A stretch of DNA of 64,000 nucleotides from Ustilaginoidea virens (Eukaryota > Ascomycota > Sordariomycetes > Hypocreales > Clavicipitaceae), in contig NC_057317.1 of the NCBI RefSeq assembly GCF_000687475.1, positions 5,208,501-5,272,500 on the forward strand. Reading direction: 5' to 3'. The position numbers and the translations under genes are program-made. Shown piece by piece: positions 12,363 through 22,690 of this stretch. A model generated the notes under the pieces. It saw nothing but the letters and a program-made list of their open reading frames with translations, was not told the origin of the DNA and made no database searches. Numbering within the stretch: the first letter of the stretch is position 1; each line of letters begins with the position of its first letter.

Positions 12363-13082
12363 TATTGCAATTCTCAAGGTCACTATAAAAGCAGAGCCTT
12401 ACTAGCTAGCTAGATGGCACAAGACTGTCTGCGACCTGTGAACTAATCTTAGTATAAATACTAGATTTTTCACCAAGTCCTAAGACTATACAAGTGCTAT
12501 AAAGCAGGGCAAGTGTAAAGGCAAGGCAAATATAAGATAACCAGAAACGCAGGGAAGGTGGGAGTTAAGAGGCATATAGTGCATTAACAGACTCGATTAT
12601 GCTGCCCTTCAACTATCTAGAAAGAAGGGGGAAAGCTATCCTATATATACACGAAGGAGGGGTGGGCCCAGGCATTCAGGGTAGCCAGTAAGATAGCTCC
12701 CCGTAATGCTCACTATGCCACGTATATGATACGTCAGCAGCCCCACTATATCCGGCCTTTCTAACCACCCTAACCACCGCACTAGTAATTAGCCACCACG
12801 CTAGTGACTACCCACCACACTAGTAGACTAGCCACCACACTAGTAGGCCGCCACCACACTAGTAGGCCCACCACGCTAATTTAACAATGCCACACCTTTT
12901 TAACAAGGCCTACCTTACTTGATATACAGTAAATAATCCACTGAAAATCCTTAAGGTAAAAGGCAAAGGCCTAAGGTAAGAAAGACTACCGTAAGTCTAA
13001 GAGGCGGCATAAGGGCCAAAAAGTCAGTAAGCCAGTAGGGTATTAGGCCAGCAGCCTAGTAGGCTACTATAGGATTTTAACA
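12363..13082 (-). repeat. 5' LTR of Copia-2 (720 bp, family 1)
   Basis: Near-identical to 5,839-6,558 with the same length and U3 minisatellite. It is followed by the target duplication ATATT at 13,083-13,087. Confidence 0.93.
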
Positions 13083-13178
13083 ATATTGATTTGCCCCCTT
13101 ATTCGATACCTAAGCCGACGCGCCGAATTTATTGGCATCGTAGGAGGCGCAAAGCTGCGGTAGCCCTAAGGTGCCAAG

Positions 13179-13893
13179 GCGGAGTAGCTAGGCGGGTAAA
13201 TATTAGTCCGTCTTAGCTACTGCTTTATTTACTGTCTTTTTCACTACTCTTTACTGCTTTTTTTACTACTTTATTTTACCTTTACCGCCTTTTTACTGCC
13301 TTTTTACTGCCTTATTTTACCATCTTTTACTGCCGTATTTTACCGCCTTTGCCCTGCCTTTTTTACTATTTTATTTTACTATCATTTTTATTACCCTTTT
13401 TACCGCCTTTTTACTACCTTAATTCACCGCCTTTTACTGCCTTATTTTACCGCCTATTTATTGCCTTATTTTACTATCTTTTACTGCCGTATTTTACCGC
13501 CTTTGTCCTGCTTTTTTTACTATTATTATTTTTACTACCCTTTTTACCGCCTTTTTACTGCCTCACTTCACCGCCTTTTACTGCCTTTTTTTACCGTCTT
13601 TTTACCGCCTTTTTTACTGCCGTATTTTGCCGCCTTTATTCTGCCTTTTTTTACTACTATTGTTTTTACTACCCTTTTTACCGCCTTTTTACTGCCTCAC
13701 TTCACCGCCTTTACTGCCTTTTTTTTACCGCCTTTATACTACCTTCTTTTTACTTAAATATTTTAACATAGTGCATTTTTTATTATTCCCCTCCGGGGGC
13801 CCTCCGGGGGCCCTGCCGGGGGCCGCCTGCGGCGAGCTTCCGCCTGCAGCGGGCTTTTTCGCCTGCAGCGGGCTGCTTAGAAAGCATTGCATG
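13179..13893 (+). repeat. left inverted repeat of gene island: TTTTTACYGCC minisatellite plus GC-rich cap
   Basis: From GCGGAGTAGC at 13,179 through GCGGGTAAATATTAGTCC, then about 550 bp of degenerate units such as TTTTTACTGCC and TTTTTACCGCC, then a GC-rich cap (about 13,785-13,880) of GGGGGCCCTCC and CGCCTGCAGCGGGC units. The same elements occur in reverse orientation at 26,418-26,999. Long open frames here are translations of low-complexity DNA, not genes. Confidence 0.8.
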
Positions 13894-14345
13894 AAGCCGA
13901 CGATATGTGTGTTTTGTGTAGTCTATTAGAGCTAGCTTCTTTTCCGCCACCTCGTCATAATTAAGTATAGACCCGACCTCTTGCAATACTAAATGCTGTA
14001 GCAACAGCCTCATTTACGCCTCTTAAGAGTACGTACCGGATCCACAAAGATACATACCGGCTCTGGTTTTTCAGCCAATAGGGGCGTTTTAGTGCCCTCT
14101 AGACCAATCAGATCGCTGGCTTGAATGACATGTGGCTAGTGATTGTGGTGGCTTAGCACCCCTGGCCTCTCATTAAAGAAGCAAAGCTGGAAGGCACGCT
14201 TTACGCACTTACGTAGCGCACGCTGCACCTTCGGCACAGCTTTGCTTAATAATTAGGCTACTGCAATAGAGCTAATTACCCCTGATACTACCACTATGGC
14301 ATTATATAACCGCCTAGCCTTCCTAATCTATGCCTACGAGAAAGA
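13894..14345. other. region downstream of the DUF3435 pseudogene
   Basis: Moderately GC-rich, no confident gene. The minus frame of the DUF3435 relic can be followed here only with further stops and no recognisable recombinase C-terminus, so the end of that gene is either lost or buried in this stretch. The left repeat's cap begins directly below it. Confidence 0.5.
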
Positions 14346-15797
14346 CTATATAATTGACGATGACTTACTATCGACGCATTCTGCATACCCTCGTTGTTGA
14401 CAGTACTGTGCCAACTTCTCGAGCAGCCCCATGGCGATCCTGAGCCGTTCCGAATGACTGCCGAATGTCAGGGCATCGTCCGATTTCTCCCACAAGTCGC
14501 TGCTGTCGCTGAAGTTGAGCACCTCCCTATGCACTTCCTTCTCCTAAACCTCCTCGCTAAATAAAGCATTGCGCTGAGTGGCAGGCCGGATTTCCATCTC
14601 CAATTTCTTTTCTACGCTCTTTCTCAATTCTGTCTTGCGGAACACCGGTTTATGCAGCCACTCCTTCTTCCACCGAATCTTTAGGGCGCGTTTGTTGAGC
14701 TTGGTGGTAAAGAATGTCTCGGCCCTGGTCTGGTACCCCTCGTTCGCAATGACGCCGTTGGCCAGCGCCTTGGCCAGGATATGGGTTATAGGACAGAGGG
14801 CATGGATTGCCTCCTCGATGAAGATATACTAGGTCGGCACGATCTTGTTGTTCTCGCCCTTGTGGTATCGGAGAAGAACCTGCATGGCCAGGCGGTCCTG
14901 GCCGCCGGTTCCCTCTGGATCGCGGAGGACCTAGAGGTCGATGTCCTCCCAGCAGAGGACCTTGAGCCTCGGGTCGTTATTGCGGTTGTCCATACGGTCA
15001 CACACCTAGCACCTCTTCACGCGTGGCTTGATGTACTTGTCTGTGCTGCATTCTACGTCTGCGTAGGCATCCGATTCCTCGTCATACTCCTTCACTTTTG
15101 CCGGTAGGTCTGTCGGCTTCGCGTAGATCAGCTCGTGTTTTCGACAGCCGGTCCACATGTAGAACATCCGAAGGCACGCATTGTCGATCCGGTCGAGCCC
15201 GATGTGGAACGCCGAGGTGTCGCGCACCCAGAGGAAGTAGAGGTGATACATGAAGAAGTCGGGGCCCATGATAGGCTTGATCTTCGGTTCGCGCCTCAGC
15301 GCCCACTTGCGCGTAATCTCAGAACGGATGACGTTCCGAAGGTGATCCATGAGCGACCTCTCCGGCGGGTGAGCGTTGTACTTCCTGTACAAGCCGCCCA
15401 GCTTCCTCGTGTGCACGCGGATGGCATTCTCGCTCCTAATCGGTTTTCCCTGCAATTCTGCCTGTCGCATGAGGTAGCGCATGAACGATTCGCCGAGCCC
15501 CTTGTTCTCGTAGCTGAGGATTTTGATGAGGCCCTTCCAGTCTCGGCGCCCCATCTTCGCCGCGAAAGTAATCCATCGGCGCTTGAGATGAACGAGGTAG
15601 GCCTTGTGGCGGTCCGAAAGCTTCGGTGGCACTGGGCGGCGCCGGTTGCCCTGTTGCCAGACATCATGGAGTTCCTGGGCCTCTAAGGGCTCGGGTTCGG
15701 GAGTCTCTTCGTCGCGAAGTTTCCTGTCGATATCGCTCAATTCTGGACGGGTCCAGCGGGTCCATTTCAGCCACAAGAGCGCGCTCGTGTCGGCGAA
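14346..15797 (-). pseudogene. DUF3435 tyrosine recombinase (Starship captain-like), broken
   Basis: One minus frame of about 480 codons interrupted only by TAG at 15,006, 14,931, 14,829 and 14,544, each fitting a mutated CAG or TGG, with no frameshift. DUF3435 hallmarks in order: LWVRDTSAFHIGLDRI; MWTGCRKHEL with the presumed box I Arg (near 15,141); LCWEDIDL and VLRDPEG; RYHKGENNK with a candidate catalytic Lys (near 14,855); HALCPITHILAKALANG; IRWKKEWLHKPVFR; and YCQQRGYAECVD, aligning with the family's YCLRRGSAN box II (near 14,400). The C-terminal Tyr region is not recognisable. No ATG start is visible: an in-frame TGA stands at 15,798-15,800. Family members are crypton-like recombinases that mobilise Starship elements in Pezizomycotina. 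Composition is normal, so mutation was light. It is transcribed toward the left repeat, away from the host genes. Confidence 0.82.
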
Positions 15798-16364
15798 TCA
15801 AGCCGCGAACCCAGCCACAACACGCCACGAGATCTCCCTCAAAAGGGCGAAATACATATATTAAGGCGGAGTACCAGGCAGGGTTGCACGATATACCCGA
15901 TCAACGCAAGCACAACAGCTCCAATACGAATGCTTTGCGGAAGTCCCAGAGGAAATCAAATACAATATGGGGGCAAACTGACTTGACTGTTCTTCTTGGA
16001 ATTTTCTAAACAGGAGCGCGATAGGACAGCATCTCGATTTAAATCTCCTGGGTAGCCGGACTCCCGGATCCTGGGCTTGGAGGTACTTCTGAAGGGTGGT
16101 CGAGGGTGCCAAAAACAGCGGGTCGGGGTTAGCCAAAATCGGCACCCAGGACTGCAAAACATGACCTACTTATGTAAGGATATTTGTGCTGTCATAATAG
16201 TATTTCGCAAATCGTGACTCTCATACCGGCTCTCACGGAGCACAAGTTCCATGTAACTTGGCAAGCATCGTGTATGAGGAGTCGACCCTTTAATCATTAC
16301 CAACAGGCGCAAAGATCTAGGACTCACATGCGCGAGCGCCGTCTTTATTTGCTGCCCCTTCCCG
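15798..16364. other. intergenic between recombinase relic and membrane-protein gene
   Basis: No gene seen. It contains the likely lost 5' end of the DUF3435 gene and the promoter of the gene starting at 16,365. If the recombinase headed a Starship reading leftward, the 5' element edge would be expected here; I see no decisive terminal motif. Confidence 0.45.
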
Positions 16365-17375
16365 ATGGACGACGTTGCTAACGACGTGCGACCATGCGAT
16401 CAACCCAGACCAGCCTCAGGGCATCCTCTGCACCCGGCAAATGCGAGGCTTCTCTCTCGAATCCCTTTCATAAAATCACCAGCCGACGCTCAAACGCAGC
16501 AAAATGTCAACCAAACACGTAAATCGACGCCAACGGCCGATTCTTCGCCACCTATGTCTGCAGCAACACAGCAACACAAAACCCGGCGTCGAAGAGGGTC
16601 TCTTAGGAAGGCTGCACTTCTTGGACGCGGCGCGCAGCGAGAGCGGAGAGATAGTAAACCATTGATGATTGATACTCTACACGCCAACGCATTCGAAGAA
16701 GGAACGACTACGTCGTCTTCCTCAATGACCGCGGAACACAACGCTTTGGGTCTTAAAGTATCCGATTTCGCACCTCGCGCGCTTCCAAAAAATCAAAGCA
16801 CACCCTCCAGTTCAAATCAATCAGTTCGGCTTTTAGAGAAAATTGTTCCGCCTCCTTCCCAAATCGAGCCAGAAACCATACGCCAAGATTCTTACAACTC
16901 AACTACCGACGAGGAGGACGTTTTGCAGATGCACACTAACGAAAGATTGGCTGCGCCCAATATTTCTGCATCCCCTGGATCTGATTCTTACTTTGCAAGT
17001 TGCGCCGCAGGTTCTCGTCCTCGGTCCTTCCAACAGGCAAAGTCTCCTCTGTCGTATAGCTCAAGCACAAACCTTCCGGCCTCGAACACTGCTTGGGATT
17101 ACTCAGAGACTGAGTGGTGGGGCTGGGTTGTTCTGACGGTTACATGGTTTGTCTTCGTTGTAGGAATGGGGTCCTGCCTTAACGTCTGGAGCTGGGCATG
17201 GGATGTGGGCACGACACCATATGCACCCCCGGAGCTTGAAGATGACCCGACTCTGCCTATAGTTGGGTATTACCCAGCCCTCATGATTCTGACGGGGGTT
17301 ATGGCTTGGGTCTGGGTCGTTGTTGCCTGGGTAGGGATGAAATATTTTCGACATGCCAAAATAAGCGGCGACTGA
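16365..17375 (+). CDS. conserved fungal two-pass membrane protein, function unknown
   Basis: Open frame of 336 codons. The N-terminal 250 residues are polar, Ser/Thr-rich and probably disordered, with a basic RRRRGSLRKAALLGRG motif near residues 74-89. The C-terminal 86 residues carry two Trp-rich membrane helices (about 253-271 and 303-325) joined by a loop with WSWAWDVG and YAPPELEDDPTLPIVGYYP, and end in a short basic tail (KYFRHAK). The strong composition bias of the helices and the clean stop support a real gene. An internal ATG at 16,554, just before the basic motif, is a plausible alternative start. I do not recognise the family. The two-helix layout with a Tyr-Pro motif before the second helix loosely recalls PIG-P subunits of GPI synthesis, but that is only a guess. 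Confidence 0.75.
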   Translation: MDDVANDVRPCDQPRPASGHPLHPANARLLSRIPFIKSPADAQTQQNVNQTRKSTPTADSSPPMSAATQQHKTRRRRGSLRKAALLGRGAQRERRDSKPLMIDTLHANAFEEGTTTSSSSMTAEHNALGLKVSDFAPRALPKNQSTPSSSNQSVRLLEKIVPPPSQIEPETIRQDSYNSTTDEEDVLQMHTNERLAAPNISASPGSDSYFASCAAGSRPRSFQQAKSPLSYSSSTNLPASNTAWDYSETEWWGWVVLTVTWFVFVVGMGSCLNVWSWAWDVGTTPYAPPELEDDPTLPIVGYYPALMILTGVMAWVWVVVAWVGMKYFRHAKISGD

Positions 17376-18344
17376 TTTCCGCTTCGGTCAGTCTTTGCAC
17401 CTCGAAGCCCGTTTCCCATCATAATCCACAACTGTCGAAAGGTTATTCATCTGTCCCGCCTCTCATGTCTGCGACGGAATTTCACATGGGCTCATTGACG
17501 ATCTCCCCTGATATGTACTTGCGAAATTCGACTCGCACAACGGGCGTGCCGATATTCGCTAAACTCAATTGTCTAACTCTGTATAGAGGCTGCCGCATCC
17601 TCCCCAGTCCTTATCAGCCGGGCTGTTGGTATGCGAAGACACTCGAAAGCACCTGCAGATTATGAACTTTTATGAGAAGTGTCAATCTTTTGGTGCTTTA
17701 GTATGTCTCTAGCCAGTTATGTAAGTCGGTACTCTCCTCATAAAAACATCATAAAATACCATATAATTCAGTAGCAAAGACAAGTCACTTTGGAAATCAA
17801 AGTGTACATAATAGGCGGATTACCAATTTCTCAACGCAGTCATCATGAATAGAAACGTCAAGCTGTTCATAGCTACTCAACATGAGCTTATAATTATTAT
17901 GTTATATGAATATAAACTGGTAACGTCTTTAGCCCTGTGCCTCACAGCCAAGTCTTTTTCATGCTAAAGGAGTAATGAGAAAAGAAAGCCAGGAGTATGG
18001 CCGGCCCTTGGTCTATTATTAGTAAAACATGAATATCTACCTACCTGGTAGTTTGGATTCGATATATGAAGTAAGGTGTAAATCAAGAGTGAAATTAAAA
18101 ATTTGGGCAACGTGTGACTTGGTTATGTATGCACCCATTTATTTATATGATTGCATAAAGGGTTAAGGTAACTGGATAGGTCAATCATGTCTGGTAATAT
18201 CTAGTAGCTGGCTGCCTATAATTCGAGTGCTATTACAGAGCGCGACCTGGTTGGGCTAGCATGCCTAACAGAACTTGAGAGCGTAGGTAGAGCGTACTAG
18301 GTAGGTACCCTACAGGTAGTACGGATTAGGTACCAGGTTGGGTA

Positions 18345-18380
18345 CCTACCTACCTCCTAGGATCCTAGGAGGTAGGTAGG
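18345..18380. repeat. perfect 36-bp palindrome
   Basis: CCTACCTACCTCCTAGGA followed immediately by its reverse complement, centred on GGATCC with no spacer. It can form a cruciform. The surrounding 60 bp are also rich in GGTACC/TAGGTA units. Function unknown. Confidence 0.9.
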
Positions 18381-18406
18381 CTCCAATGCCGATGAACATG
18401 CATATT

Positions 18407-18459
18407 TAAAAAAAAATAAATAAAAATAAATAAAAATAAATAAAAATAAATAAAAAAAA
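18407..18459. repeat. (TAAAAATAAA)n microsatellite
   Basis: A-rich tract with four to five copies of the decamer TAAAAATAAA, 27 bp after the palindrome. Confidence 0.85.
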
Positions 18460-18800
18460 CCAAGAACGGATTGAATAGGAGCCTAGCATAGTTGTAGCTA
18501 ATGGAGCGCTCAGACAGTGTTCAAATACTGCCGAGTCCAAGTGCCCGCAGATTGGAACGACGACGAAGACGGACGAGACGGTAAGGCGCCGTGATGGAAC
18601 GACGCCAACAAAGCTGCGTCGGGTTAAGGCTTGCCTGCGCGTGCGTCGACCAGCCCAGCCGCTGTAAACGTAGGCTGCCAGCCTCTTGTGGTGACTGCAT
18701 GTGGTCCCCGTTAAGCCCTAGGCCGTTGTTATGTAGGTAGGTATGTACCAGCAGACCAGACCACATAGACATCGGTTGATGGGACCCGCCTGGCTGAAGG

Positions 18801-19561
18801 CCTAATGCCAACCTCCACCACCTGGCACCCAACTCACTTAGCCCTCGAGTTTCTCCTTCCCTGCCTTTGCCTGCTTACCTCTTCTACTCCTGTCCGCCGC
18901 AAACATAGGCACGGCGCATCCTCTCCCGTTGGCAGCCCACGAACCGCATATTTCTCTTGCTGCACATCCCATCTTCGGCATCCATTCCAAGGCGACTCTT
19001 TTCGCCATCCGCCCTCTACCTGTAAAATCTTGGTCTTTGATCTGTCGCTAGCTGGGCTTCGTTCATCCATTTATCCGTGGCCCTGCATCCTCCCTCTTCG
19101 CTCTCCTCAGCCCTTCTTGGGCTAGGCCCAACCCAGCCTTGCCTGAAACGCCATCCCTACGGAACCATCACTGAACGACGCTGGCGGAAGCGAACATACC
19201 TGACCTCTCCTCATCATCTGCTCATTAGCTTCAACCATCAAGATCTTCCCTGGCTCGACATCGGCTATTGTACGGTCAAGTTGCGACTCTCCCGTCCGAG
19301 AAGGTCGGTAGCAACCGCCACCTGCGCACATCGATCAGCCACATCGTTAGATTCCATCATCGGCAACACGAAACACCAGAACCTCGACTATCAAGAATTC
19401 AGCCTCCGCCTTCTTTCTAGCACGCAGCCTGGCGTTGATAACCATTTTGCTCAGCCCCTCCGGCCGAGGGGCTTGACGTCGTTCTCCATTACCTACTGTC
19501 ACAACCGCCAATTTACAATCTACTCTCGATTTGTTCCCTCGGACGAGCTTATCCAATCAAC
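18801..19561 (+). promoter_or_regulatory. CT-rich promoter and leader of mub1
   Basis: Pyrimidine-rich plus strand (CCTCTT, CTTCC, CCTCTC runs) with several short ATG-initiated frames that show no protein character. Such CT-rich leaders are typical upstream of housekeeping genes in filamentous fungi. The transcription start cannot be placed. Confidence 0.5.
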
Positions 19562-21490
19562 ATGAGAGAAGTCAACTTCAGCATTCCGAACGTCAATAAG
19601 GCGTCGGTTGGCATTACTACCGCACTTTATGACCGACGAGCCCTCGATTGTACATCTACACTACCACTCATCAACTCTCTTAATCATCTTGCCTACTTGA
19701 CAACCTCATCCGCTCGTATCCGCGATATATTGACTGTGGATGGAGGGATCGAGCGCCTTGTGTGCATTTTGAAACAAGGCCGAAGTAAAGATATGATGGG
19801 AATGTGGAAGTGGAACCTTGCCTTCCAATGTGTAGTCAACATTGGCGTCCGTGGCACGGAAAATGTGCGAACACGTGTAGTCGAGGCTGACATGGTTCCC
19901 GTTATTGCCACAATACTTGACAATTATATCAAAATAATTGAAAAGTGTCGTGAAAAGGCTGAAGAAGCCAGCCAAAAGGAGGGTCACGAACACAATCACC
20001 GCCGTCACCGTGGCCACGATCACCGCAGCTCCTCCAAGACCTCAGCATCTTTCCCTAGTCGGTCTACTCGCCTGGAACCAGATCAACGGTCCTTTCGCCG
20101 TCACGGGCCTCCTCCATCCATAGATGTTTCGGCTACCTATGCTGGCCCATCTACTACGGCTCTATCGAGCGTCGAACCTACGAACCTCTCCTCTCGGGCT
20201 ACCACAACCACGCCAGATCGACCTCGAGCAACAACAGGAAGCCACCGTCGATACAGTTTCCGTGGCACAGACAGCCGCAGTGTTGGTGCTCTATCAGGTG
20301 GCTCCTCGATGCAACCTCTCGCTACAGCAATGTTGGCAGTGGATAGTATTGACACTTTCGTACGACCCGCTCGTGACTCGGACCGTTTAGCATCCTTGTC
20401 TCTTTTCAATCAAATCGATAATGCGTCTCAGCCAACTTCACCAACTTCACCACTTCCCCCTCCCCAACTCCAATCATCCTCCGTGGGACATTCGCCCGCT
20501 GCCAATGATGCCGTAGTCACAGCGGTGGCGGCGGCCGCGGCGGCCGCGGCTGCTGCGCTTGATGCTACTGAACGAAGCCGTCGCCGGCCGTCTATCCGGC
20601 ACCAAAACTCAACTGTTGAGACAGACGACATGAATGCTGACAGTATGCCGTCGGACGAGTCTCCCGATGCCGATATGACTGGGAATACTGAGATTCAATC
20701 TACAGTAGGCATTCAAGATATTTCCATGGAGGACGGAGACAGCATGCTCCCCGGATCATCTCTTGAGCTCACAACGCCAACCGTATCACACACGCACCAA
20801 GATACTGATGCTTTCAATATCACACACCGCACGGGTATGGACGGAAGTCTTGGAAACACGGCTAATCCAGCCGCTGCGCCTCCCACGGGACTGTCCCCAA
20901 ATCGACCTGCCATAGTTACACCACCTCAACCGCAGGTGCCAAGCACAACTGTGCCACGATACCTCCTGGACCGTCATTTCTCCCCAACCCCGCAAATGCT
21001 CGCCGTGATGCCACGAGAGGAAGATGTGTTGATGTCTTTGCAGCTGTTGGCCTATGTCTCCAAATACTGTGGCTTACGATCTTATTTCCAAAGGAGCCAC
21101 TTAGTACCGAAGTTGTCACTTGGTACAAACCTAGCTCTTCTGGACGGGGACGACGAAGCCATGGACGCAGACGACGTGGACGAGTCTGACGAAGAGTACC
21201 TCCTCCCGAATGACTTCAACCTTTTTCCCCTCGTGGAAAAGTTTACGGTTCGATATCACAGCACTGATATGCAGTATTGGGCTGGGGTTGTGATGCGCAA
21301 TCTCTGCCGTAAAGATGATACCCGTGGCGGCATTAGACAGTGTGCTTATTATCAATGTGGAAAGTGGGAAGAGTACACAAGACAGTTCGCGAAGTGTCGG
21401 CGATGTCGGCGTACCAAATACTGCAGTAAGGAATGCCAGAAGAGCGCATGGGCTTTCCATCGCCATTGGTGCGTAGCCGCGTCGCAGTAA
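19562..21490 (+). CDS. mub1: MUB1/SamB-type MYND zinc finger protein
   Basis: Single-exon gene of 642 codons starting MREVNFSIPNVNKASVG. The N-terminal 125 residues form the conserved alpha-helical (ARM-like) region of the MUB1/SamB family (for example SARIRDILTVDGGIERLV). The middle is low-complexity with His/Arg-rich, Ser/Thr-rich and poly-Ala (near residue 325) tracts and an acidic stretch near 535. The C-terminus is a complete MYND finger with ligands C594, C599, C612, C615, C621, C625, H633 and C637. Yeast Mub1 works with the E3 ligase Ubr2 and E2 Rad6 to ubiquitinate Rpn4, controlling proteasome gene expression; Aspergillus SamB affects septum positioning and conidiophore form. Length fits the family. 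No internal stops or repeat-induced mutation are seen, in contrast to the neighbouring transposons. Confidence 0.93.
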   Translation: MREVNFSIPNVNKASVGITTALYDRRALDCTSTLPLINSLNHLAYLTTSSARIRDILTVDGGIERLVCILKQGRSKDMMGMWKWNLAFQCVVNIGVRGTENVRTRVVEADMVPVIATILDNYIKIIEKCREKAEEASQKEGHEHNHRRHRGHDHRSSSKTSASFPSRSTRLEPDQRSFRRHGPPPSIDVSATYAGPSTTALSSVEPTNLSSRATTTTPDRPRATTGSHRRYSFRGTDSRSVGALSGGSSMQPLATAMLAVDSIDTFVRPARDSDRLASLSLFNQIDNASQPTSPTSPLPPPQLQSSSVGHSPAANDAVVTAVAAAAAAAAAALDATERSRRRPSIRHQNSTVETDDMNADSMPSDESPDADMTGNTEIQSTVGIQDISMEDGDSMLPGSSLELTTPTVSHTHQDTDAFNITHRTGMDGSLGNTANPAAAPPTGLSPNRPAIVTPPQPQVPSTTVPRYLLDRHFSPTPQMLAVMPREEDVLMSLQLLAYVSKYCGLRSYFQRSHLVPKLSLGTNLALLDGDDEAMDADDVDESDEEYLLPNDFNLFPLVEKFTVRYHSTDMQYWAGVVMRNLCRKDDTRGGIRQCAYYQCGKWEEYTRQFAKCRRCRRTKYCSKECQKSAWAFHRHWCVAASQ

Positions 21491-22690
21491 ACAAGAGGCC
21501 AATTCAAGGCAATTCACATCAGATCGCCGCACCGGGTTTCTTCCTCTTTTCAACGTGTTTTTTCCCTCTTTCTCTCCACCAATGGTCTGCAGAAAGGTTG
21601 CAACTGCATAGTACAGCAAAGCGATTGAGCAGCGAAAGGCATTTATCTCGATACCAGGGGGTTTCAACGGCGTCCAGGCGAACAGTTGACATTCGCGCAT
21701 TACTCCATCCTTGGACTTACCATCTTTCCACCTTTTCTTCCATTTTCTTTACTCGTCATTACCTTTCTTGTCTTTCCTATTACTCTTTCCTTACTTGCTC
21801 TTTTGTTTCGAGCTCGCAGGCTGTAGGTAGCTCATCATGGGGGCCGACAATCGAGCAGTGCTATGCCATAGCCTGCGATGCATCGCTCTCCTGATGTACG
21901 AGGACCTTTGTCAGTCCCGACGAGACAAACAATGACACAAATTACATAAGCGTAAACATCACGACACGATAAACCATTCATGTGGTTTGTTTTGTGGTTT
22001 TCATGTCAGTCTCTTCAGGTAGTCTTAATCTCAGCCATTTTCTACCTCTCTCAATGACTCAGGGACTTCTGTGCCGGTAGTAATAGGTAAGCAGATTTTC
22101 TACACTCTTTGGACAGGGGAAGCTGCATCAAGATTGGCGGGAGCAGACATGATATACGGGGGGCACGAGGAGGAATCACCAGGGATTATGTGGCGGCGTG
22201 GGCCTAAGTGTGATTAGTTTTATACCATAGCTGGAGCGAGACAGGGCTATTCAGAATCTCTTATATCTTTCTTTGATTCATAGATGAATGCGCAACGACA
22301 TTATGATATTTTCGAGGTCTATTCGGCGTAACTTTGGGACTGTGGTGACAAACCAGATGTGAAGGTGATGAAGTGAACAAACGCTACGGGAACTATTTAA
22401 TATGCGTTGTGCAAACAGATGAGCACGACAATGTTATCGGAGTAGTCTACCTTCTACATTTGGCATTTGGTTGATGTATTTTCCAATCATCTTCAGGTTT
22501 GGGCTGAGGGCATCGCTTCTGCAATAGAAGACCTCTTCTTGGGCGTCCCGGACTGCTTGCCACAGAAATCACTCGTCCAACTACCTAGTAAGTAAGTAGT
22601 AGGTAGTTGGGCAATCTGGCAAAGGTACACATGAATGAACAGAAAAACTTTGTTGATAACAAGCCGGTTTACAGATGGAATATGCCATGG
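21491..22690. other. convergent intergenic region between mub1 and ebp2
   Basis: The two genes end toward each other. About 1.2 kb holds both 3' UTRs with pyrimidine-rich DNA at 21,700-21,830. I see no third gene. A small inverted repeat (CCAACTACCTAGTAAGTAAGTAGTAGGTAGTTGG) lies near 22,577-22,610. Confidence 0.55.

Larger units (their letters stand above)
5839..13082 (-). mobile_element. Complete Ty1/copia element Copia-2 with LTRs, TSD, PPT and PBS
   Basis: A 7,244-bp insertion on the minus strand: 3' LTR at left (5,839-6,558), polypurine tract, one long gag-pol frame, leader, primer-binding site and 5' LTR at right (12,363-13,082). The flanks are the perfect 5-bp duplication ATATT (5,834-5,838 and 13,083-13,087). 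By eye the two LTRs differ at two positions over 720 bp, which suggests recent insertion. The polyprotein nevertheless has about 21 in-frame TAG/TAA codons, so the copy is not autonomous. Solo LTRs of the same family lie at 28,074, 32,648 and 48,771. Confidence 0.95.
17376..18800. other. intergenic region
   Basis: No gene recognised between the convergence of the membrane-protein gene and the mub1 leader. It is AT-rich from about 17,680 to 18,240. It includes GTAGGTACC-rich DNA (18,280-18,380), a perfect palindrome and a TAAAAATAAA microsatellite listed separately. Confidence 0.55.

Noticed and set aside
13349..13929. Overlapping open frames rich in Phe, Leu, Tyr and Pro
   Set aside because: They are open in all three plus frames because the DNA is a degenerate TTTTTACYGCC minisatellite; the mirror frames at 26,385-26,950 are the same artefact.
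15135..15686. 183-codon plus frame opposite the DUF3435 relic
   Set aside because: It is the antisense shadow of a GC-rich coding frame; the minus frame carries the recognisable family motifs.
18805..19125. 106-codon plus frame before mub1
   Set aside because: Low-complexity Ser/Pro/Leu translation of a CT-rich leader with no domain; likely 5' UTR.
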